Shown here piece by piece: positions 8,551-17,405 of a DNA stretch of 64,000 nucleotides. The stretch comes from Streptomyces longhuiensis (GTDB lineage: Bacteria; Actinomycetota; Actinomycetes; Streptomycetales; Streptomycetaceae). A program made the position numbers and the translations under genes. The stretch is from positions 7,890,001 through 7,954,000 of the forward strand of contig NZ_CP085173.1 in NCBI RefSeq assembly GCF_020616555.1, given 5' to 3'. Numbering within the stretch: position 1 is the first letter of the stretch; each line of letters begins with the position of its first letter. The notes beneath the pieces were generated by a model. That model was not told where the DNA came from. It did not search any database and worked only from the letters and a program-made list of their open reading frames with translations.

Positions 8551-11243
8551 TGACAAGACCGGCCCCGGCTCCCCACACACCAAACCGGCTGACTGCCGCC
8601 GTGCGACTCCTGGCCTCCGGCAGCGCATTCACCGCGGCGGTGGCCGGCATCCCCTACGTTCTCCTCACCACCCTCGGCACGCCCTGGCCCAGCCAAGTCA
8701 CCTCATTCAACGAGCTGGCCACGCGCCTTGGGCAACCGATCAGCGACCCCTTCGTCCTCCAGATCCTCGCGCTCGTGGGCTGGGCCTGCTGGGCGTACTT
8801 CACGGCCACCGTGCTGCGCGAAGCGCTCTGGCTGCTACGGCGCCTTCCCACGCTCGTACGGGACACGGCGCTCCTACGGCGACACACCGCAACGCTGCCC
8901 GCCCACCGGGCCGCCGCCGCACTCCTCGTCGGCACCCTCCTCATCGCCCTGATCGCCATGTGGCGCCTGCCCGTCGCGCACGCCACAGCCCCTGCCACGA
9001 ACCCCGCCGCAGCACCGATTGCGACCTCAGCGCCCCTGCATGCGCCACCCACGCGAACCGCTCGGCCAGAGCACGCCACCTACATCGTGCAACCCGGCGA
9101 CACACTGTGGGACATCGCCGAACAGCACCTCGGCGACCCCCTGCACTGGCCAAAGATCTACCAACTCAGCTGCGCCATCCGGCAATCCGACGGCGAACTA
9201 CTCTCCGACCCAGACCACATCCAACCGGGCTGGAGACTTCACCTGCCCGTCCACAACTCGCCCGCACCCGCGCCACGCCCGCCCCGGCCGTCCACCGAGA
9301 CGCCCGCGCCGTCCCCCAGCACACCGACGCCCACCCCTGAGCCGGAGGAGCACCAGCCCCCCGACCGCAGCGAACACGGCAACGAGCACCGTCAGACGGA
9401 CCAGCAGCAACAGGATGGCCGGACGGACCCGGACGATCGCCCGGCGACCATCCCGCTCGGCACCGCCTCCGCCATCGGCGTCACCACCGCTGCTGGCATC
9501 GCGGCGGCCCTCGGCTTCGCCCGCTGGCACGCTGCACGACGCCGCACCCCCAGCCTCGACACCCTCGCCACGCCCCTGGAGGACGACGACCTTCAGCTGG
9601 GCCAGGCCCTGCACCGCAGCAACCAAGCCCACCTGGCCAGCCGAGCCACCCGCCACCACAACCCCGACACCATGACCCGGCGCACCGCCCCGGCCGACCC
9701 CGAGCAGCCCGGCACCGTCACCATCGCCGAACGCACCGGCCGGGAAGTACACATCGACGCCCTCGCCGTACCCGGCGGCGTACACCTGGACGGGCCAGGC
9801 GCCGACGGCGCCGCCCGCCACCTGCTCATCGCCATCGCCGGTGCCGCCCAGCGACTACGCCCCACCCCGCCCCGCGTACAACTCCTCGCGGACACAGCGA
9901 CCGTGCGCCGCCTGCTGCTCGGCATCGAGGCAGCCGTCCCGGCCTGGACCCTCACCGAACATCCCACCGAAGCGATCCAACTCGCTGAGCACGCGCTACT
10001 CGAGCACGCCCGCCACCAACAGCGCATGGACACCGAGGCGTTGGAACACGACGCACCCGCCCTCCATCTGCTCCTCCTGGACGGCGAAAGCCCCGACACA
10101 GACGCAGGTCGCCTGCAAGCCCTGGCCGCACGAGCCGACGCCGGCCAACTCGCCGTCGTCGCCCTCGGCGGCACGCGCGGCAGGGCCCAGCACCAGCTCT
10201 CCATCGCCGGGGACGGCACCTGCACCGGCGCCCCCGCCGCCCTGGACAGCGCCACGATGTTCGTCCTCACCCCCGACACGGCCAACGAACTCGCCCAAGG
10301 TCTGCTGGCCGCTCACGGACACCACACCGTCCCGCTCGGCCCCGCCGACGCCTCAACCCCCGAACCACGCCCCGCCACGGCACCTCATCGCCCCCACAAT
10401 GCCCGTCCAAGCCCGCGCCCCCAGCCCCCTGATCCCGCTAAGGCCGCCGGGCCGCCGACCCGCCCGGTGCACCTTTCTCTCCTCGGAGGATTCAAACTCC
10501 TCGTCCACGGCAAAGAATGCACACTCGCCGACACCAGAAAAGAAGAGACCCGCGAATTCATCGCCCTCCTCGCCGCCCACGCGAACGGTCTCCGAGGCGA
10601 AGAAATCGCCGAGAAGATGCAACTCGCAGACGACCCGACCGAAATGAAATCCGAACTCGAAAACCTACGGCGCGCCGCCCGACGCGTCTTCCGCAGCGCC
10701 ACCGGAAAAAAAGAGGTCGCCTTCATCACCCTCAGCGGCCCCATCCACCGCCTCGACCCGCAATACATCTCCACGGACGTCACCGCGTTCACCGACGCCC
10801 TCACCCAGGCCACCCGCGCCGACTCCCCGTACCAACGCGCCACAGCCCTCCAGCACGCCACCGCCCTCTACACCGGACAGCTCTGCGAAGGCGCCGACTA
10901 CCTGTGGGCCCAGGGCCTCAGGACCGCCTTGCACCGCCGCGCCCTCGACGCCCTGATGCTCCTCGCCGAACACACCGCACAGCACTCCACCGACCCCGAA
11001 CCCGCCCTTGACCTGCTCAACCAGGCCGCCGACCTCGACCCCGAAAACGAGCGCGTCTACCGGCGCATCATCCAGCTCCAGATCACCCTGGGACGCGACG
11101 ATGCCGCCCACCGCACCCTGAGCCTGCTCACGGACCGCCTCGCCGCCATCGACGAGGCACCCGAACCCGCCACCCTCGCACTCCTCAACCAGGCCCCGCC
11201 CACGCGCTCGACTCCAGCCAGGAGCTCGTCAATCCGACGGTGA
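8550..11243 (+). CDS. Membrane LysM-BTAD regulatory protein of the Tad locus
   Basis: An 897-residue fusion. Three membrane spans lie in residues about 18-135, followed by a LysM domain near 177-233 (YIVQPGDTLWDIAEQHLGD...) predicted to bind cell-wall glycan. Then come a proline/threonine-rich linker, a fourth hydrophobic stretch (AIGVTTAAGIAAALGFARW) and a large cytosolic part. From about residue 638 the C-terminus reads as an OmpR-like winged helix plus BTAD helical repeats (VHLSLLGGFKLLVHGKE; ALYTGQLCEGADYLW), as in SARP regulators. This arrangement could transmit wall or pilus status to transcription. It is the last gene of the coupled pilus unit and starts in the stop of its neighbour. 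Confidence 0.8.
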   Translation: MTRPAPAPHTPNRLTAAVRLLASGSAFTAAVAGIPYVLLTTLGTPWPSQVTSFNELATRLGQPISDPFVLQILALVGWACWAYFTATVLREALWLLRRLPTLVRDTALLRRHTATLPAHRAAAALLVGTLLIALIAMWRLPVAHATAPATNPAAAPIATSAPLHAPPTRTARPEHATYIVQPGDTLWDIAEQHLGDPLHWPKIYQLSCAIRQSDGELLSDPDHIQPGWRLHLPVHNSPAPAPRPPRPSTETPAPSPSTPTPTPEPEEHQPPDRSEHGNEHRQTDQQQQDGRTDPDDRPATIPLGTASAIGVTTAAGIAAALGFARWHAARRRTPSLDTLATPLEDDDLQLGQALHRSNQAHLASRATRHHNPDTMTRRTAPADPEQPGTVTIAERTGREVHIDALAVPGGVHLDGPGADGAARHLLIAIAGAAQRLRPTPPRVQLLADTATVRRLLLGIEAAVPAWTLTEHPTEAIQLAEHALLEHARHQQRMDTEALEHDAPALHLLLLDGESPDTDAGRLQALAARADAGQLAVVALGGTRGRAQHQLSIAGDGTCTGAPAALDSATMFVLTPDTANELAQGLLAAHGHHTVPLGPADASTPEPRPATAPHRPHNARPSPRPQPPDPAKAAGPPTRPVHLSLLGGFKLLVHGKECTLADTRKEETREFIALLAAHANGLRGEEIAEKMQLADDPTEMKSELENLRRAARRVFRSATGKKEVAFITLSGPIHRLDPQYISTDVTAFTDALTQATRADSPYQRATALQHATALYTGQLCEGADYLWAQGLRTALHRRALDALMLLAEHTAQHSTDPEPALDLLNQAADLDPENERVYRRIIQLQITLGRDDAAHRTLSLLTDRLAAIDEAPEPATLALLNQAPPTRSTPARSSSIRR

Positions 11244-11429
11244 AGTCCTCCCGCTCGTCCCGACCCCCGTCCTGTCACGGGGATCCATCCCGCCGTCCTG
11301 CTTGCACAGGAGCACCCCGCAGGCGCGTCAGCCCAGGTCACGGCTCGATCCGCCACCGCGGACCGGGCCAGCCTGCATATCGGTACGAGAACCTGTCCCG
11401 ATCTGCGGAACTGGCGGCCCACCCCTGCT

Positions 11430-11530
11430 CTCCCCTTCTACACAGCTCACTACCTCTCTGCTCACCATTGCTGTCACCTGCTCTTCCTCCTCCAATCCCC
11501 TCCCTTCCTTTCCTCCTTCTCTGCTTGAGC
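11430..11530. other. Polypyrimidine tract
   Basis: About 100 bases on the plus strand are almost wholly C and T, including runs such as CTTCCTCCTCCAATCCCCTCC, in a region with no gene. The strand bias is unlike the surrounding sequence. It could form unusual structure or mark an origin or a transcription-end region. Confidence 0.5.
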
Positions 11531-11590
11531 CGGTTCGCCGGCCCCGGGCCGGAAGAGGCGGGCGCCCAGGCGTAGCCGGAGGCGCCCGCC

Positions 11591-11688
11591 GTGCCGCCGG
11601 GGCCGTGCCGCCGGGGCCGTGCCGCCGGGGCCGTGCCGCCGGGGCCGTGCCGCCGGGGCCGTGCCGCCGGGGCCGTGCCGCCGGGGCT
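11591..11688. repeat. Tandem repeat, 7 copies of 14 bp
   Basis: The unit GTGCCGCCGGGGCC is repeated seven times without interruption, with only the last base of the final copy changed. Because 14 is not a multiple of three, the array would shift reading frame and is most likely non-coding. It sits in the 680-base gap between the pilus locus and the next gene group. Copy number could vary by slippage. Confidence 0.9.
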
Positions 11689-11810
11689 CGTTCGAGCGTG
11701 CGCTCGATTTTCCGGTTCCGCCGGCGCCCTGGCAGGCCTTGACTTCGGTCGTGGAATCGCGGCGGCACGACCGGAAGCGTTGAGCGGCCCCGAATTCGCC
11801 GCAATAAGCG

Positions 11811-11824
11811 TCGCGAATTCGCGA
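11811..11824. promoter_or_regulatory. Perfect 14-bp palindrome with nearby GAATTC repeats
   Basis: TCGCGAATTCGCGA is a perfect palindrome. GAATTC occurs four times within 61 bases (11792, 11815, 11825, 11847), which is rare in DNA of this composition. The cluster lies just upstream of an AT-rich TATATTTAAAT segment at 11880 and the gene at 11924, so it may be an operator or protein-binding array. Confidence 0.5.
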
Positions 11825-11923
11825 GAATTCCAGCATTATCAAGCCGGAATTCCACCTTCACTGCACCCCCGGATCGAGCTATATTTAAATTGTTCCCGAA
11901 AGGCGGGGACGGAAAGGCCGAAA

Positions 11924-12271
11924 GTGCCCAGCGGGAGATTCTCCGAATGGGTGGCCGAATATGGAAAGGGGATTCGGGTGGGCGGCTATAAGGTGAATGC
12001 GGTAGAGCTGTGTCAGGCGGACGCGCTGAACTGGATCGAGTTCGAAACTCTCGTGTGCCATGACGAATGGGAAGAACTCGGTTTCGGCGAGTTCGGGACG
12101 CGAGTGAAGTTCCGCGGAACGCTCGTGGCGGTCGAAAACGGTCACACCAGGGGCCGGGCCTGGTCCCGGGTCCGGGTGCGCGTCACCGCCCCGGCGACCC
12201 GCCAGCCGGTCGAGATCACCTCGGTGCTCGGCAGCCACATCACGGTCACGCTGACCGACCTCGAGGACTGA
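11924..12271 (+). CDS. Small protein of unknown function
   Basis: A 115-residue protein starting at GTG 11924, placed about six bases after GGAAAGG. An upstream in-frame extension would run through the 14-bp tandem repeats and is rejected. The sequence is acidic and beta-rich (FRGTLVAVENGHTRGRAWSRVRVRVTAPATRQPVEITSVLG split over several strands), suggesting a small beta-barrel. I recognise no family. It precedes the MoxR/VWA genes by about 260 bases. Confidence 0.6.
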   Translation: MPSGRFSEWVAEYGKGIRVGGYKVNAVELCQADALNWIEFETLVCHDEWEELGFGEFGTRVKFRGTLVAVENGHTRGRAWSRVRVRVTAPATRQPVEITSVLGSHITVTLTDLED

Positions 12272-12533
12272 CCCTGGGCCTCGGCCCGCCGCGTCCCTGA
12301 CCAACCTCGTATTGCGGTGCCGCCCGCCAGCCCTTGGCCCGCCCCGCGACGGCACCCCCACTGCCACCACACCTCCAGGTCCGCACCTCGGCACCTCGAT
12401 GCCGAAATTACGCCGCCCCCATCGCCCGCCCCTGGCGGCCCCGCATGCCGTGCCGGGTGAGCGCCGAGTGAGCAGAGGGCTGGCGCGAACCCCCACCGAT
12501 TTCTCCTTAAGACAGTGAGAGGAAGGCTTTGCC

Positions 12534-13685
12534 ATGGCCGCAAGCACCCCTGCCCCCTCGACCTCCACGCCCGCCGTATCAGGGAAGTCCCGCCCTGGTG
12601 AACTGCGGGCCCGGATTGCCGGGATCCTGGCGACCAGTCCGCAGGGCCGGTACACGGTGACCGAACTGGCCAAGCAGCTGGGGCATTCGGGCGGTGCGGT
12701 CGGCAACGCCTGCGAAACCCTCGTCACCCGGGGCGAGGCGGAGCGGCTCCGTGACAAGCCCCGTACCTACCGGGCGACATCGACCACGGCCGCCGCCGCA
12801 CAGCACACTCCGTCCGCCTCAGCCCCGAGCGCACCTCGGCCCCGTCAGGTGGGCGCGGTGCCCGCACCCGCACCGCCGCCGAGCGGGCGCCCCGCCCCGG
12901 TCACCCGCCCCAACGGGCAGCGCTACCACCCCAGGGCGCTGGCGAACCTGCCCGATGTGGAGGCGCTCCAGCGCCTGCGCGAAGCGACCGTCCCGGTCCT
13001 CCTCTACGGGCCGCCGGGCACCGGGAAGACCTCCCTTATCGAGGCCGCCTTCGGGGACCTGATCACGGTCGCGGGGGACGGGGACACCACGGTCGGCGAC
13101 CTGATCGGGGAGTACACCCAGGACGACCAGGGCGGCTACGAGTTCATCTACGGCCCCCTCGTCACGGCCATGCAGGAGGGCCGCGCCCTCCTCCTCGACG
13201 ACGCGACCCTGATCTCCCCGAAAGTCCTGGCCGCCCTGTACCCGGCGATGGACGGCCGCAGGCAGATCCAGGTCAAGGCGCACAAGGGCGAGACGATCAC
13301 GGCAGCCGACGGGTTCTACGTGATCGCCGGACACAACCCGGGCGTGCACGGCGCGGTCCTCACCGAGGCCCTGGCCTCCCGGTTCAGCATGCAGATCCAG
13401 GTCGGCTCCGACTACGACCTGGCCGCCTCCTTGAACATCAACCGCACGGCCGTGAGGGTCGCCCGCAACCTCGCCACACGCCAGGAGGCCGGAGAAGTCG
13501 GCTGGGCCCCGCAACTGCGCGAGTTGATCGCCTTCCAGAAGATCGCCGACGTACTCGGCACCGCAGTGGCCTTCGCCAACCTGGTCGGCATCGCACCCCT
13601 GGAAGACCGGGACACGGTCACCGAGATCGTCACCAAGGCCATCGGTAACCCGGTCACCGCCCTCGCCCTGGGCCGCCAGCTCTAA
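12534..13685 (+). CDS. MoxR/CbbQ-type AAA ATPase with N-terminal winged helix
   Basis: A 383-residue protein. Residues about 20-80 form a winged-helix DNA-binding domain (GELRARIAGIL...TVTELAKQLGHSGGAVGN...DKPRTYRA). After a proline-rich linker comes an AAA_5/MoxR module: Walker A GPPGTGKTS near residue 160, Walker B RALLLDDATLI near 217, and sensor-like IAGHNPG. MoxR ATPases usually remodel a VWA-domain partner, and the next gene encodes one. The winged helix is unusual for this family and closely resembles the C-terminal domain of the regulator at 25168-25983. Confidence 0.8.
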   Translation: MAASTPAPSTSTPAVSGKSRPGELRARIAGILATSPQGRYTVTELAKQLGHSGGAVGNACETLVTRGEAERLRDKPRTYRATSTTAAAAQHTPSASAPSAPRPRQVGAVPAPAPPPSGRPAPVTRPNGQRYHPRALANLPDVEALQRLREATVPVLLYGPPGTGKTSLIEAAFGDLITVAGDGDTTVGDLIGEYTQDDQGGYEFIYGPLVTAMQEGRALLLDDATLISPKVLAALYPAMDGRRQIQVKAHKGETITAADGFYVIAGHNPGVHGAVLTEALASRFSMQIQVGSDYDLAASLNINRTAVRVARNLATRQEAGEVGWAPQLRELIAFQKIADVLGTAVAFANLVGIAPLEDRDTVTEIVTKAIGNPVTALALGRQL

Positions 13686-13709
13686 CACCCCACCCCCACC
13701 TGCCGGTTG

Positions 13710-13731
13710 CCGTATCGCCCCGGCGGTACGG
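13710..13731. terminator. Hairpin between the MoxR and VWA genes
   Basis: CCGTATCGCC pairs with GGCGGTACGG with one mismatch and a two-base loop. It lies 25 bases after the ATPase stop and could be an attenuator that lowers expression of the VWA gene relative to the ATPase. Confidence 0.35.
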
Positions 13732-13774
13732 CCCGGCCGCCCCCTGCGCGCAACAGCTTCGAAAGGACCCTGCG

Positions 13775-15616
13775 ATGACCACGCTTGCCCCCGCCCACGT
13801 GCACCGCCCGCCCGCCCGGACCGAGACGCAGGAGGCACTCGCCCGCTGGGAGGACGACGGCGGCCCGCTCTATGACACGGCGCCGCGCCCGGAGGCGGCC
13901 GAGTGGCTGCGGATCTCGGCGGAACTGACCGAGCGCCTGCCCGAACTCGCCGGACGCCAGGACATCCTGGTGACCTGCGCCCCGGGCACCCTTTCCGGCG
14001 CCCCGGCCGCCTTCTTCCCCGCCACCGCCAACCTCGAGATCGACGCGGCCCTGTTCACCCCGCACCGCCCCCGCACCCTGCACCCGCAGCGGGCAGGGGA
14101 CGAGGAACGCTACCCGGTGGCCTGGGGCGCGATGATCCACGAAGCCGCACACGCCGCCCACTCCCGATGGCTCACCCCAACCGTGCCCAGCGGCACCGCT
14201 CAGCGGGCGGCGGCCGAAATGCTGGAGGAGTCCCGCGCCGAGGCCGCCCACCTCGCGCGCCGCCCCGACGACCGACGCTTCTTGCGGGCCACGGTGCACA
14301 CGGTGGTGATGGCCGAGATGATGGCCCAGGCTCCCGCCGACCGATGGCACGCCGCCTTCATCGCCGGACTCCTGCTCGCCCGCCGAGATGCCGGAATCCT
14401 CGACCCCGACGAAAGCGAACCGGTCGAGCAGGCAGTCACCGCGATCCTCGGCCCCGACCTCCTCACCCAGCTCGCCGCGATCTGGACGGCCGCCCATGCC
14501 ACGGCCGATGACGACACCGAGGCGATGCTCGGCCACGGCCGGGCCTGGTGCCAGGCGCTCGACCAAAAACCCCATGCCTCCGAACCACCCCCGACCCCCG
14601 GCTCCTGCGCCCCGCCACACGGCGCATCCGGTGCCCTGGCCGAGGCGGTCGGCCAGACGGTCCGCGCAGTACGCCGCAACGAACAAGCCCAAGCCCAGGC
14701 GCGTCAGCAGGCCGACGCCGCCCGCCAGGAACGAGCGCGGGCCAAAGCCGAACAGGCCCAACAACAGCGGCAAGCCGCCCAGACCGCAAGCCAGGTCTTC
14801 ACGCCCGGCGCCCGCCCGGTTCTGCCCGGCAGGCGCCCGCAACCGCGCAGGAAACTGCGCTCACCGGTGACCGGCACCCGCACCCCCACCGGGCCGGAGA
14901 AGGCGGCAGCCGGACGCCTGGCCCGCGCCCTGCGGGCGGCCGCCTACCGCGAACGCACCGCCACCATCACCGCCTCGGCAGCGCCCCCTGGCCGGTTGAA
15001 CATGCGCCAGGCCCTGGCCCGCGACGCCCAGCAAGCCGCCGGAGCCGTACCCACCGCCACCCCCTGGATCCACACCCAGCGCAAACACACCCCCACCCCA
15101 CCCCTCAGGGTCGCCATCGCGGTCGACGTGTCCGGCTCCATGGGCTCGGCAGCCGGACCCATCGCCTCGGCCGCCTGGATCCTGGCCCGCGCCACCGCCC
15201 TGACCGACCCCGACTCCCGCAGCGCCACCGTCGCCTACGACCGTGCCCTGACCGCCATCACCGCCCCCGGCCGCACCCCGGCCCGGGTCACCGAGTTCGA
15301 CGCGAGCGGCAGCGGCCACCGCCTGGCCGAAGCCATCGACGCCCTCACCGCCGGACTCGGCCTCGACCACCCCGGAGCAGGCCGCCTCCTGGTGATCGCC
15401 TCCGACGGCCACTACTACCCCGAAGAAGCCGCCAACGCCGCCGCACGCATCACCGCCCTGCGCGCGACCGGCTGCGCAGTCCTCTGGCTCGCCTTCGCCC
15501 CCAACGCCCGCCCACTGGACGGCGCCATCTTCCTCGAACTGACCGACCCCGCCCAGGCCGCCGCCGCAATCGCAACAGCCGCGAGCGCCGCCCTGACCGC
15601 CGCCACCCACACCTGA
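13775..15616 (+). CDS. VWA-domain protein with HExxH metallopeptidase-like N-terminus
   Basis: A 613-residue protein. Near residue 122 it carries HEAAHAAHSRW, an HExxH zinc-binding motif, in a helical domain like the N-terminal metallopeptidase-like part of VWA-like DUF2201 proteins. A long glutamine/alanine/arginine coiled region (about 290-335) links to a C-terminal VWA domain whose MIDAS motif DVSGSMGSA is near residue 450; a later T-x-x-D-like GHYYP segment follows. The MoxR ATPase immediately upstream is its expected remodelling partner. ATG 13775 follows GAAAGGA. Confidence 0.8.
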   Translation: MTTLAPAHVHRPPARTETQEALARWEDDGGPLYDTAPRPEAAEWLRISAELTERLPELAGRQDILVTCAPGTLSGAPAAFFPATANLEIDAALFTPHRPRTLHPQRAGDEERYPVAWGAMIHEAAHAAHSRWLTPTVPSGTAQRAAAEMLEESRAEAAHLARRPDDRRFLRATVHTVVMAEMMAQAPADRWHAAFIAGLLLARRDAGILDPDESEPVEQAVTAILGPDLLTQLAAIWTAAHATADDDTEAMLGHGRAWCQALDQKPHASEPPPTPGSCAPPHGASGALAEAVGQTVRAVRRNEQAQAQARQQADAARQERARAKAEQAQQQRQAAQTASQVFTPGARPVLPGRRPQPRRKLRSPVTGTRTPTGPEKAAAGRLARALRAAAYRERTATITASAAPPGRLNMRQALARDAQQAAGAVPTATPWIHTQRKHTPTPPLRVAIAVDVSGSMGSAAGPIASAAWILARATALTDPDSRSATVAYDRALTAITAPGRTPARVTEFDASGSGHRLAEAIDALTAGLGLDHPGAGRLLVIASDGHYYPEEAANAAARITALRATGCAVLWLAFAPNARPLDGAIFLELTDPAQAAAAIATAASAALTAATHT

Positions 15617-15739
15617 CCACCCCCTGGCCGCCCCACCTGCGGCCGCGCCACACCCCGAGCGCCCTGGGCTGCCCGCCTGCCGGGCGGGCGGCCCCCACAC
15701 CACCCACCGGACCAACTCACACGAAGGAGCACCCCCGTC

Positions 15740-16216
15740 ATGGCCTCGATCGCCGAACGCTCCCACGCCGCCGCCGTGTTCATCCGCCACAACATGGCCG
15801 TCAGCCCACACGGCCGCTACCGGGGCGAGGAACACGCCCGCACCGCGATCCGCCTGGCCGCCCTCCTCGGGCTGGGCCTCGACCAGATCACCACCGAACC
15901 GGACTGGCTCCGTCGCCGCACCACACCAGGCGAACCCGTACTGGCTACCGCCACCTGCCCCGACACCAAAGAGACGTACCGCTTCCTGCTCCGCTACCCC
16001 GTCTACGACGACGAGCCCTTCGAACTGCTCGGGCCCTGCCCGGCGTGCTTCGCCGACGTCCCGGCCGCCACGGTCCGCCACCTCGCCGACCTCGGCGACT
16101 ACCTGGCGCGCGGCCCCCTCCAGATCGCGGACTGCGACCGGCAGGGCGGAACCCCCGACACCTTCGACCGTGACCAGGGCCACACCGACACCTGCCGCTA
16201 CGGGGAGCACCTCTAA
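15740..16216 (+). CDS. Small protein linked to the MoxR/VWA genes
   Basis: A 158-residue soluble protein starting behind GAAGGAG. It contains ATATCPDTKETYRFLL and a GPCPACFADVP segment; the four cysteines with a late C could form a zinc site. No family is recognised. Its position 120 bases after the VWA gene, and similar spacing of the next genes, suggest an operon with the MoxR-VWA pair. Confidence 0.65.
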   Translation: MASIAERSHAAAVFIRHNMAVSPHGRYRGEEHARTAIRLAALLGLGLDQITTEPDWLRRRTTPGEPVLATATCPDTKETYRFLLRYPVYDDEPFELLGPCPACFADVPAATVRHLADLGDYLARGPLQIADCDRQGGTPDTFDRDQGHTDTCRYGEHL

Positions 16217-16257
16217 CGCCATCCCGCCCATCCCACGGCACGAAAGGGCAACCGACC

Positions 16258-16671
16258 ATGACCAACCCCTCCAGCCGCGTACACGGCGCCACCCAGACCG
16301 CTCCGCCCGCCACCCCGCAGCGCCCCGGCGAACAGGTCGTGCACGACCTCCTCGGCCCAGACGCCCACCAGCGTCTGCGGACCCAGGCCCAGGCCGACGG
16401 CCCTCACGCCGCCCTGGCCCAACTGGTCATGGAAACCGCCCGAGAGGCCGACCGGCTCTACGACCGACTGCGCCTGCAAGCCGCGTACTCCCGTGACCGC
16501 CTCACCGAAGCCCTCGACCACCGCCGCACCACAGCGTTCATCCCCGTCAGCGGACTGCTCGGCCCATGCGGGCACAGCACCGACCTCCTCGCAGCACGCT
16601 GCGCCCAACAGCTGAACCAACTCGGGCTCGTCCTCGACACCTACCGAACCGCCCGTCAGAGCACCCCCTGA
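16258..16671 (+). CDS. Small helical protein, unknown
   Basis: A 137-residue protein with an extended N-terminus and an all-helical body (HAALAQLVMETAREADRLYDR; RLTEALDHRRTTA). It begins 41 bases after the previous stop. No known motif is visible. It probably belongs to the MoxR-VWA group by position. Confidence 0.6.
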   Translation: MTNPSSRVHGATQTAPPATPQRPGEQVVHDLLGPDAHQRLRTQAQADGPHAALAQLVMETAREADRLYDRLRLQAAYSRDRLTEALDHRRTTAFIPVSGLLGPCGHSTDLLAARCAQQLNQLGLVLDTYRTARQSTP

Positions 16672-16801
16672 CAACCACCACACGCCGCATCCCCAGCGCC
16701 CACCCTCGGGCACCGGGGATGCACGACTCGGCCGGCACCGGATCCTTCGGCGCATCCCGAGCCCCCGTGTTGCGCTCGTCCTCCCGAAAGGATCGCCCCC
16801 C

Positions 16802-17302
16802 ATGCCCCGAATCCACCTGCCGCGCCACCACCGCAACGCAGCGCACCGGATCCTCACTCACGCGTATGCCCTGATCACCGCCAGCGAGGGACAGCAGACG
16901 ACCACCCGCCTCGTAGACGTACTTGTCCAGGCGGCCGCCGGCATCGAGGAGACTGAACTCTTCGACGGTGTACCGCAGTCACGATGCTGGGCGGTGAAGG
17001 AGGCAGCCCGCTGCCTGCTGCTGTGCGCAAACCCCGACCACCCCGCCCGGCTCACCGACACCGGCTTGCCCGATCACCTCACCGCACTCGATCAACTCCC
17101 GTACGCCGAGCGCACCATGCTGGTGGCCGAGGCCGCACGCCGTACCGAAACCCGTCCCATCACCACCCTGCACCTGCCGCACCCCACCCCGGCCCCGAAA
17201 CGGCCCGCACGGCGCCGCTCGGCAGGCCCCTGCACCTGCGCATGCAGCACAGGCGGGTTCTGCGGCGGCTGCGGCCACGCTGGCTGTACAGGACGGCGCT
17301 GA
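16802..17302 (+). CDS. Small protein with cysteine-rich tail
   Basis: A 166-residue protein whose first 130 residues are helical (TTRLVDVLVQAAAGIEETELFDG) and whose last 25 residues contain seven cysteines (PCTCACSTGGFCGGCGHAGC), a likely zinc-binding knuckle. It is preceded by a GAAAGGAT ribosome site at 16786. I do not recognise the family. It closes the MoxR-VWA gene group. Confidence 0.6.
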   Translation: MPRIHLPRHHRNAAHRILTHAYALITASEGQQTTTRLVDVLVQAAAGIEETELFDGVPQSRCWAVKEAARCLLLCANPDHPARLTDTGLPDHLTALDQLPYAERTMLVAEAARRTETRPITTLHLPHPTPAPKRPARRRSAGPCTCACSTGGFCGGCGHAGCTGRR

Positions 17303-17405
17303 ACACGTGCCTCTGGCCGCCCCGCGCCGCTGGGCCGCCAGGGGCCGGCCACGGGCACGGCAGCCTGCTTGTGGGGCGATTAGACGTCCTGGTTAGGGTG
17401 CGGAC

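Noticed and set aside
11591..11923. Protein-coding extension of the 11924 gene through the tandem repeats
   Set aside because: The 14-bp unit would encode frame-shifting low-complexity sequence, while GTG 11924 has a properly spaced ribosome site.
14861..16231. Very long minus-strand frame (glycine/valine-rich)
   Set aside because: It is the antisense of the VWA gene and the following gene; long shadow frames are usual at this GC content.
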